This document shows, piece by piece, positions 59,219-64,000 of a DNA stretch of 64,000 bases. The notes beneath the pieces are model-generated. The model saw nothing but the letters and a program-made list of their open reading frames with translations, did no database searches and was not told where the DNA came from. The number at the start of each line of letters is the position of its first letter. The first letter of the stretch is position 1. Source of the DNA: a virus; IMG/VR virus record IMGVR_UViG_3300032291_003205, positions 1 to 64,000 of that record. The stretch is one strand, 5' to 3'. The translations under genes and the position numbers were made by a program.

Positions 59219-59497
59219 ATGAAAAATAAAGCATTTAAAACAACAGTAGAACTAGGTTACAACGATGGTTTTCATATGACATTTGAGAACGGTTGCACTA
59301 TTAGCGTTCAGTTCGGCAAGCACACCTATAGTGATGCTGGTGAAACAACAGCAGAAGTAGCTGCTTGGGATAATCAAGGGAATTGGTTGATGACTGATGG
59401 AGAGAGATGGTTTGAGATTGTAGATGGAAGTGATGTTATGCCTCGTCAAACAGCAAGTGATGTTGCTAAATTAATCTACACTTTAAGTCAATGGTAA
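59219..59497 (+). CDS. Unknown protein, 92 aa
   Basis: A 92-residue beta-rich protein (TTVELGYNDGFHMTFENGCT, CTISVQFGKHTYSDA). I start at 59219 (MKNKAF) one base after the preceding stop. No family recognised. Confidence 0.6.
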   Translation: MKNKAFKTTVELGYNDGFHMTFENGCTISVQFGKHTYSDAGETTAEVAAWDNQGNWLMTDGERWFEIVDGSDVMPRQTASDVAKLIYTLSQW

Positions 59498-59498
59498 T

Positions 59499-59822
59499 AT
59501 GGAAATAGATCAATATAGAAGAGTAGCATTAGAAATTATTCATGAATATTATTATGCACTGCCTAATAATGGTTCATTAAATCATGGGCTTATGAGCTGT
59601 GATAGACGTTATAAAGAAGCAATACAATGTGCTTTAATAGGTGTTAAACGACTTATTCTAACTTTAGAATTTATATCAACAGAATCAAATGATCCCAGGA
59701 TTATGAGCAGAATAAATATCTATGACAAGGTACAGGATGAATTATATAAAATGCAAGCCGATAATAGTAAAGTAACATTAGATGAACTTCCTAAAGTATT
59801 TAACAGCAATGAGCAACAATAA
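59499..59822 (+). CDS. Unknown helical protein, 107 aa
   Basis: A 107-residue helical protein (DQYRRVALEIIHEYYYALPN...). No family recognised. Its end overlaps the next gene by 14 bases. Confidence 0.6.
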   Translation: MEIDQYRRVALEIIHEYYYALPNNGSLNHGLMSCDRRYKEAIQCALIGVKRLILTLEFISTESNDPRIMSRINIYDKVQDELYKMQADNSKVTLDELPKVFNSNEQQ

Positions 59823-59979
59823 AATTAAAATTAAGTTTGAGTATTTTGAAAATATAGTAGAAATACTTCCTACAATTTATTACTACAGACAATCTTTTAG
59901 GGAAAGATTTGGGAAGGGTGTTATTGTAATAGGTTGGTTAAAATGGGGTATTGTAATTTATAAAACCAATGAGCAATAA
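59809..59979 (+). CDS. Unknown small protein, 56 aa
   Basis: A 56-residue protein (MSNNKIKIKFEYFENIVEIL, then GVIVIGWLKWGIVIY) with a hydrophobic C-terminal half. I start at 59809, where the MSNNK start resembles other small genes here. Confidence 0.55.
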   Translation: MSNNKIKIKFEYFENIVEILPTIYYYRQSFRERFGKGVIVIGWLKWGIVIYKTNEQ

Positions 59980-60184
59980 TATGAAAACAGTAAACATGAG
60001 TGAAGATGCATTAGGTAATGTATTTGAGGATTTAAATTTCTTATCTAGATTGATGGATGACATGGTTTCAGATTTACACAATGTAAAGGGCGGTCAACAA
60101 GCAAGACACAGTTATATGCTTTATAGAGAGTATATGTGGAAAATTAAAGCTGAATTGAAAAAAGGTATACAAGAAAAACCATGA
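59969..60184 (+). CDS. Unknown small helical protein, 71 aa
   Basis: A 71-residue protein (MSNNMKTVNMSEDALGNVF, then RHSYMLYREYMWKIKAEL). Function unknown; overlaps both neighbours. Confidence 0.6.
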   Translation: MSNNMKTVNMSEDALGNVFEDLNFLSRLMDDMVSDLHNVKGGQQARHSYMLYREYMWKIKAELKKGIQEKP

Positions 60185-60396
60185 GTAAATTAAGTAAAGA
60201 AATGATATTGCCTTTGGCATCAATGTTCACAGGTCCTTATACAGAAGAAGTAAAACAATCAATGGAATCATTTGATTGGAGTGAATCTAATTACTATAAT
60301 CCATCAACACCTAAAGGTCCAATGACTAAAAAGCAGGTTAAGGTTAGAAACAAAAATAAAGCCGCTCGTAAAGCTAGAAAGAAAAATAGGAAATAA
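60181..60396 (+). CDS. Small protein with strongly basic tail, 71 aa
   Basis: A 71-residue protein with a neutral first half and a RNKNKAARKARKKNRK tail, suited to nucleic-acid binding. Function unknown. Confidence 0.6.
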   Translation: MSKLSKEMILPLASMFTGPYTEEVKQSMESFDWSESNYYNPSTPKGPMTKKQVKVRNKNKAARKARKKNRK

Positions 60397-60401
60397 GAGT
60401 T

Positions 60402-60863
60402 ATGAATAAATGTAATTACTGTAATAAGGAAACACATAATTCTTGGAGTTATCACTCAATGATTTTGCCTCGTGAAGAAATGGAGCAAAAGATTGATAAA
60501 TGGGGTAGATTAAGTTGGTGGGAACATATGAAACGAACTGATTTAACTGAAGATGAAACCAAAGAACTAGAACAATTATCCTTTTATGACCAGATGCTTA
60601 ATACAGTAGGTAGAGGTTATCAGTGTGATGATTGTGCTAAATTAGAAAATAAATTATATAATAAGTACTATCCTGAACAATCTGGTTACCCTGAACAACC
60701 AGTATTCCCTTCAATTACTTTAAAAGAACGAATAGTAGGGGTATTAAAAATACATTCTATTGAAAAACCAGAAGATTGGTCTTACATCATCGAACAACGT
60801 GACTTTGAAGAATTAGCAGATAATTTAATAAAATGTTTTGAACAATTTGGAAGTTCAAAATAG
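60402..60863 (+). CDS. Zinc-binding protein, 153 aa
   Basis: A 153-residue protein. Cys4/Cys7 (KCNYCN) and Cys75/Cys78 (YQCDDC) look like a split zinc site bracketing a helical insert. The C-terminal half is helical. Ends GSSK, overlapping the next promoter. Function unknown. Confidence 0.6.
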   Translation: MNKCNYCNKETHNSWSYHSMILPREEMEQKIDKWGRLSWWEHMKRTDLTEDETKELEQLSFYDQMLNTVGRGYQCDDCAKLENKLYNKYYPEQSGYPEQPVFPSITLKERIVGVLKIHSIEKPEDWSYIIEQRDFEELADNLIKCFEQFGSSK

Positions 60864-60879
60864 GGTTCGTATATTGACG
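60847..60879 (+). promoter_or_regulatory. TTGG-N19-TATATT promoter
   Basis: TTGG at 60847-60850 (inside the preceding gene's last codons), TATATTGACG at 60870-60879. Confidence 0.8.
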
Positions 60880-60898
60880 ACATAAAGGAATTAAGATT

Positions 60899-61087
60899 AT
60901 GGATAATAAAAACGATTTTCAAGTCTACGCTTTAGAATATGTAGATGCAGATACAAAAAATTATAGACATTGGGCAGAAGGATTAACATTGTACATTGTT
61001 AAAGATGGAGTTACAATGAAACTAAATTCAGAAGAAATTCAACAGGTAGCTAAAGCATTACCCGAAACAGTAGGAGGAAAATGGTAA
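60899..61087 (+). CDS. Unknown small protein, 62 aa
   Basis: A 62-residue protein (DFQVYALEYVDADTKNYRHW, then LYIVKDGVTMKLNSEEI). Function unknown. Its stop overlaps the next start. Confidence 0.6.
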   Translation: MDNKNDFQVYALEYVDADTKNYRHWAEGLTLYIVKDGVTMKLNSEEIQQVAKALPETVGGKW

Positions 61088-61293
61088 TGAGCAACAATAA
61101 ACAAACATCAGTAGAACAGTTATTCCATAAGCTATGGGATACACCAAAGGATAAATTCACTTGGTATGCTATATTAGAGGAGCATATGGCAATGCACAAA
61201 AAAGAATGTGTTAATTTATTGAACAAACACAACGATATTTTTTATACATCTGAGGACCATTACAATCAAACATTTGGAGATGATAAGCAATAA
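61087..61293 (+). CDS. Small accessory protein with MSNNKQTSVEQ leader
   Basis: A 68-residue protein of the MTNNKQQT leader family, ending YNQTFGDDKQ, similar to the 427 protein's end. I start at 61087, with MSNNKQ, rather than two codons upstream. Function unknown. Confidence 0.65.
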   Translation: MSNNKQTSVEQLFHKLWDTPKDKFTWYAILEEHMAMHKKECVNLLNKHNDIFYTSEDHYNQTFGDDKQ

Positions 61294-61438
61294 AATAGAC
61301 AACACAATAGGAATGACATGGGACGAATATGGTAATCCAATTCCAGTTATGGATGATGAACAAGCTATTACTGAATATAATAAGATGGAAGAGGAATGGG
61401 AGATGGACAACTATAATGAAATGAAAGACGAACAATGA
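61280..61438 (+). CDS. Small acidic protein, 52 aa
   Basis: A 52-residue acidic protein (MISNKIDNTIGMTWDEYGN...). It overlaps its neighbours by 14 and 4 bases. Function unknown. Confidence 0.5.
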   Translation: MISNKIDNTIGMTWDEYGNPIPVMDDEQAITEYNKMEEEWEMDNYNEMKDEQ

Positions 61439-61896
61439 AAGTTTATAGACACAAACTAACTAAGGCAATCATGAGCGAACATGATTACAATCATTTATCA
61501 AGTTATGAACAGCAACAAATGGAAGTAACAGATAGAGTAACAGTTGCCGAACTAGACCAAATGTCCCGAGAAACATCTTACTGGGTAAGCAAACCAAATG
61601 ATGGGGGAGAAAAATTGACAGGTGAGAATAATAATCCAGATAACACGGTGAAGGAGAAAACGTCGAAACAAAACAATACGGGAAAATATCCTGTTCCGGG
61701 TCAAATTTGGAAGCATTATAAGGGTGGACAGTATGAGATCATTGCAATGTGTAATCACACTGACACGGATGAGTCATTGGTGATTTATCGTTCATTGTCA
61801 TTTGGAGGTTATCATGCTAGACCATATAATGAATGGCATGATGAGGTATGGGATGGTTCTCTTTGTAAAACAAGATTTCAATTAGTATCATGGTAA
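61435..61896 (+). CDS. DUF1653-domain protein, 153 aa
   Basis: A 153-residue protein. Residues about 85-145 match DUF1653: VPGQIWKHYKGGQYEIIAMC, VIYRSL, HARPYNEWHDEV. The N-terminal 80 residues are a distinct Ser/Asn-rich linker. DUF1653 is a small beta-barrel family of unknown function, common in bacteria and phages. Confidence 0.75.
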   Translation: MKVYRHKLTKAIMSEHDYNHLSSYEQQQMEVTDRVTVAELDQMSRETSYWVSKPNDGGEKLTGENNNPDNTVKEKTSKQNNTGKYPVPGQIWKHYKGGQYEIIAMCNHTDTDESLVIYRSLSFGGYHARPYNEWHDEVWDGSLCKTRFQLVSW

Positions 61897-62108
61897 CAAC
61901 ATTTATAGTACTGGCAATCATAGGTTGGTTAATCAATCTCATATTTGGGATAGGAACAATAGTGGATGGGTGGAGAAATAAGGATAAAAAGATGTTCGAA
62001 TTGGGTATATCGGTAACGGTAATAGGATTAATCTTTGGTTTAGTAACGGGATGGGTATTATTGGGGGGAGTGATTAAGGAAAAATATATTGATAAACGTT
62101 TTAAATAA
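61890..62108 (+). CDS. Two-helix membrane protein, 72 aa
   Basis: A 72-residue protein with two membrane segments (about 3-25 and 39-62) and a basic cytoplasmic-looking tail. Function unknown. Confidence 0.6.
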   Translation: MVTTFIVLAIIGWLINLIFGIGTIVDGWRNKDKKMFELGISVTVIGLIFGLVTGWVLLGGVIKEKYIDKRFK

Positions 62109-62109
62109 A

Positions 62110-62241
62110 ATGAGCATGTGGAAATTAATGAAGTTACTAAGTCTATTTAATGGGTTAAAAAGCATAATGCATGATTTAACACCGGATGAATTGGATGCAT
62201 TAATAGACGAGGTAGCACATGTGTATGAGCGCTACAAATAA
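62110..62241 (+). CDS. Small helical protein, 43 aa
   Basis: A 43-residue protein (MSMWKLMKLLSLFNGLKSIM..., ending VYERYK), amphipathic. Starts one base after the preceding stop. Function unknown. Confidence 0.5.
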   Translation: MSMWKLMKLLSLFNGLKSIMHDLTPDELDALIDEVAHVYERYK

Positions 62242-62488
62242 GCACTAATGTAATTATTGCTTTACAATGTTTATGTCCAATCACGAACGGGTGACAAACA
62301 ATAACTATATAGATATACTAAGATACTGATATTTGTATTGTATGTGATAAACAGACGCAACGGTGGAGAACATGAGATAAAAGGGGATGTAACCCCTTTT
62401 CCTCGCGCCCACAACCTAGAGTACAAGTAAAGAAATATATACTATATCATTTAGAATCGCGACAAATGATAATTACTTTGCGATAGGG
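62242..62488 (+). other. Noncoding stretch with hairpins
   Basis: No credible gene. It holds the palindrome at 62379-62400 and another short stem ATCGC/GCGAT near 62456-62485. It may be an untranslated region or a small RNA. Confidence 0.5.
62379..62400. terminator. Bidirectional-looking terminator hairpin
   Basis: AAAAGGGG (62379-62386) pairs with CCCCTTTT (62393-62400) around a 6-base loop, so on either strand a stem is followed by T residues. Confidence 0.7.
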
Positions 62489-62521
62489 TTGGCTCCCCGA
62501 CCCCGGGTTCGTATATTGATG
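62489..62521 (+). promoter_or_regulatory. TTGG-N19-TATATT promoter with a small hairpin
   Basis: TTGG at 62489-62492, TATATT at 62512-62517. GGGTTGG (62486-62492) can pair with CCGACCC (62497-62503). Confidence 0.75.
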
Positions 62522-62523
62522 GT

Positions 62524-62805
62524 ATGGAAGCAATAAAGGTTTTAAATTTAACTCAATTAGAGGAACAAGTATTAAGTAGTTTAATCGCCCAACTATATGC
62601 TGAGGCTGGATTCAGTGATGTTGATGCAAAGGACATTGCCCACCACATTAAAGTTGACATTAAGTCCGTCCGTGGGGCATTAGGTTCATTGGTGCGTAAA
62701 GGTATTATTGGTATTGATGGTAATGATTCAGGTTACCAAATCATATACTTGAATGAGGCACATTGGAACTTACACCCACAATGGAGTAAAGAAATTGCCC
62801 AATAA
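62524..62805 (+). CDS. Winged-helix DNA-binding protein, 93 aa
   Basis: A 93-residue protein. QLEEQVLSSLIAQLYAEAGF, VDAKDIAHHIKVDIKSVRGALGSLVRKGII and a following wing (GIDGNDSGYQIIY) form a winged-helix fold similar to small MarR/LexA-like repressors. It may be an autoregulated transcription factor; the promoter abuts its start. Target unknown. Confidence 0.65.
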   Translation: MEAIKVLNLTQLEEQVLSSLIAQLYAEAGFSDVDAKDIAHHIKVDIKSVRGALGSLVRKGIIGIDGNDSGYQIIYLNEAHWNLHPQWSKEIAQ

Positions 62806-62807
62806 AT

Positions 62808-62840
62808 TTGGCTCCCCAAGAAACGATTCGTATATTCACG
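62808..62840 (+). promoter_or_regulatory. TTGG-N19-TATATT promoter
   Basis: TTGG at 62808-62811, TATATTCACG at 62831-62840. Confidence 0.85.
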
Positions 62841-62857
62841 ATATAGAAATAAAGGTT

Positions 62858-63052
62858 ATGTTAGAAAAAATGGTAGGTCAAGTTGCGAGTGTTAACAATT
62901 CACCTACATTGAGTGCTAAGTTAATTAGTGTAGGTAATAAATGTGTATGGGAAGTAACTCCAAACCGTTACGGTGAGAGAGGTAATAACCGTGTGGGTGA
63001 GAAATTTACATTGCCAGCCTGGATTAGTGGTAACTGTTTCTGGGGAGTATAA
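62858..63052 (+). CDS. Unknown small protein, 64 aa
   Basis: A 64-residue beta-rich protein (MLEKMVGQVASVNNSP..., ending WISGNCFWGV). I start at 62858, after the AATAAAGG leader. Function unknown. Confidence 0.55.
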   Translation: MLEKMVGQVASVNNSPTLSAKLISVGNKCVWEVTPNRYGERGNNRVGEKFTLPAWISGNCFWGV

Positions 63053-63059
63053 TATAAAT

Positions 63060-63140
63060 AGTCAGGTGACAGAAAGTTATTGTCCAATTGCCGATAATGT
63101 AAGTGATTGCGAATTACAGGTTCGAATCCTGTCCTGACTA
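63060..63140 (+). tRNA. tRNA-like element, anticodon not assigned
   Basis: A 7-bp acceptor stem (AGTCAGG 63060-63066 with CCTGACT 63133-63139) and a perfect T-arm (ACAGG-TTCGAAT-CCTGT, 63116-63132) are canonical. A 4-bp D-like stem (GACA/TGTC) is present but the loop lacks GG. Between D-arm and T-arm there are 31 bases; the best stem (CAATT 63085-63089 with GATTG 63105-63109) leaves a 15-base loop, so no standard anticodon can be read. It lacks encoded CCA. It may be a degenerate tRNA, one with an 8-base insert, or a tRNA-like control element. Confidence 0.5.
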
Positions 63141-63142
63141 CT

Positions 63143-63250
63143 ATGAAACAATTAATTAAACAAACCGTAATTGGAACCATGTACATGTTTGCCATTACCT
63201 CATTTATGGCGGTGGTAGTTGTTACCCTGTATACGTTGGCCGGACGTTAG
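63143..63250 (+). CDS. Tiny membrane peptide, 35 aa
   Basis: A 35-residue ORF (MKQLIKQTVIGTMYMFAI...) that is largely one membrane helix. It starts 3 bases after the tRNA-like element. Weak evidence; it may be spurious. Confidence 0.35.
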   Translation: MKQLIKQTVIGTMYMFAITSFMAVVVVTLYTLAGR

Positions 63251-63413
63251 GACGGGGACGGGGGGTAGTACGTGGGTATGCCTGGCGGCATATATACCGC
63301 ATGTATACGTAATAGGATACCACGCGCGCCGTTGTCCATGCGGGCGTGTATATGGCGGAAAAGTGAATTAGCGTGAAAACTATATCGACTATAGGTACAA
63401 CCCATCGACAAAT

Positions 63414-63439
63414 ATATACGAATATACGATTATATACGA
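63414..63439 (+). repeat. Three ATATACGA repeats
   Basis: Copies at 63414-63421, 63422-63429 and 63432-63439. A further ATATACG overlaps the next promoter region at 63540-63546. Confidence 0.6.
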
Positions 63440-63476
63440 TCCCCCACAATGCGATTGCGTTTCCATATAGGGAAAT

Positions 63477-63496
63477 TTTTACGGAAAGCCGTAAAA
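63477..63496. other. Perfect hairpin TTTTACGG/CCGTAAAA
   Basis: Eight-base stem (63477-63484 with 63489-63496) with a 4-base loop in the noncoding block. Confidence 0.7.
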
Positions 63497-63522
63497 GCGA
63501 TCCGAAAGTCTTTTAAAGAAAT

Positions 63523-63555
63523 TTGGCTATCGCAAGGTATATACGTATATTTATG
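63523..63555 (+). promoter_or_regulatory. TTGG-N19-TATATT promoter
   Basis: TTGG at 63523-63526, TATATT at 63546-63551. An ATATACG repeat overlaps the spacer, so a repeat-binding protein could control this promoter. Confidence 0.7.
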
Positions 63556-63578
63556 TCATAATAATGATAATAAAGGTT

Positions 63579-64000
63579 ATGCAAGTTACAGAAAAAATAA
63601 ATCACTTTGGTAAAGAAATTGAGGTATTAAAAAAAGGTTTGTTTGTTGACACTATTAAATTGTCCAATAAACAGAGCGATTTAGCTAAAAAAGAAAACAA
63701 CGATTGTGTTGTTAGAGCATTTATGGCTGCTTTAGATATTCCATATGATCAAGCACACGCTTGGATTAAAAAGAGTATGAACCGTGAAGACCGTAAAGGT
63801 ACTTACACAGGTCAAGCCATTCAAAAAGTTGAAGGTAAAATAAAAAATGGTTATAAGCTTAGTTTTATGGGTGTAAACCCCGCTAAAACACATTGGAAAA
63901 AAATGACCGGAAGTAATAAAGTATTAACTAACCCAAAATATAAAAAACAAACAGGATATACATTAAAGTCATTTATGGAAAATAATCCAGTTGGTCGTTT
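63579..64000 (+). CDS. Partial protein, possible cysteine-peptidase-like fold (runs off window)
   Basis: Open from an ATG at 63579 to the window end, giving 140 residues. ENNDCVVRAFMAALDIPYDQAHAWI (Cys43) resembles the N-terminal helix of papain-like or C39-type peptidases, with GTYTGQAI further on. The His of a catalytic pair would lie beyond or near the end. The start follows the promoter and AATAAAGG leader. It is first in its unit. Confidence 0.55.
   Translation, partial: MQVTEKINHFGKEIEVLKKGLFVDTIKLSNKQSDLAKKENNDCVVRAFMAALDIPYDQAHAWIKKSMNREDRKGTYTGQAIQKVEGKIKNGYKLSFMGVNPAKTHWKKMTGSNKVLTNPKYKKQTGYTLKSFMENNPVGR

Larger units (their letters stand above)
63251..63521 (+). other. GC-rich noncoding block with repeats and hairpins
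   Basis: The first 110 bases are about 58% G+C against a clearly AT-rich surround, and I see no credible gene. It contains GCGG/CCGC and CACGC/GCGTG inverted repeats, three ATATACGA copies (63414-63421, 63422-63429, 63432-63439) and a perfect hairpin at 63477-63496. Candidate origin or regulatory region. Confidence 0.55.

Noticed and set aside
63222-63449. Minus-strand frame in the GC-rich block
   Set aside because: Unusual composition produces a chance frame; no start context, no neighbour on that strand and no recognisable protein.

Overview
The window looks like part of a large AT-rich lytic phage genome, T4-like in its replication genes, infecting a Bacteroidota (probably flavobacterial) host. 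Every credible gene is on the + strand, tightly packed with ATGA and TAATG overlaps. The phage assignment rests on a family B DNA polymerase, gp45-type sliding clamp, gp44/gp62-type clamp loader, phage-type GroES/GroEL, dCTP deaminase/dUTPase-fold protein, thymidylate synthase, several homing endonucleases and a block of tail adhesins. The host assignment rests on promoters of the form TTGG-N19-TATATT (close to the Bacteroidota -33/-7 pattern), scarcity of Shine-Dalgarno sequences outside one gene cassette, and a secreted protein whose end resembles a type IX secretion sorting domain.

Layout. 1-0.9 kb: small accessory genes. 0.9-12.3 kb: nucleotide metabolism and replication (dCTP deaminase-like, polymerase, clamp, GroES/GroEL, clamp loader, MazG-like protein, RecB/Cas4-like nuclease), interrupted by a GIY-YIG and an HNH homing endonuclease. 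12.3-23.9 kb: a glycan island with glycosyltransferases of several families, APS kinase-like and nucleotidyltransferase genes, a DUF2061 protein, a GT10 fucosyltransferase, a DegT-family sugar dehydrase with His at the Lys position, a split transketolase, an NDP-sugar reductase and a methyltransferase. 23.9-33.2 kb: small conserved genes, a membrane-anchored lytic transglycosylase, a GIY-YIG gene, an FkbM methyltransferase, and two proteins with the same N-terminal leader carrying possible prohead-protease sites. 33.2-45.0 kb: tail adhesins made of LamG-like and glycine-rich modules. 45-54.4 kb: glycosyltransferase-like, secreted or envelope-acting proteins (SGNH hydrolase, T9SS-like cargo, LpxH-like phosphoesterase, HESKH protein), thymidylate synthase, Smr and GNAT proteins. 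54.4-58 kb: an RNA ligase gene split in two by a GIY-YIG gene and a cassette of small genes with strong Shine-Dalgarno sites. 58-64 kb: many small accessory genes, two noncoding stretches, a tRNA-like element and a gene running off the window end.

Regulation. I find 18 copies of the TTGG-N19-TATATT element, all with exactly 19 bases between the boxes, and a second short motif (ATATTTATAA) just upstream of the clamp, adhesin and some other genes, a candidate late promoter. Three TTGG-type promoters are merged with intrinsic-terminator-like hairpins so that the terminator stem supplies the -33 box. The start codons of the homing endonucleases lie in hairpins, and in the HNH gene the candidate late motif occupies the loop, as in the T4 I-TevI arrangement.

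The strongest leads are the GIY-YIG insertion at the 5' end of gene 62 with a 12-bp repeat, the split RNA ligase, the terminator/promoter hybrids, the start-codon hairpins, and a GC-rich noncoding block near 63.3 kb with repeated ATATACGA. No database searches were possible; family names come from motif recognition.
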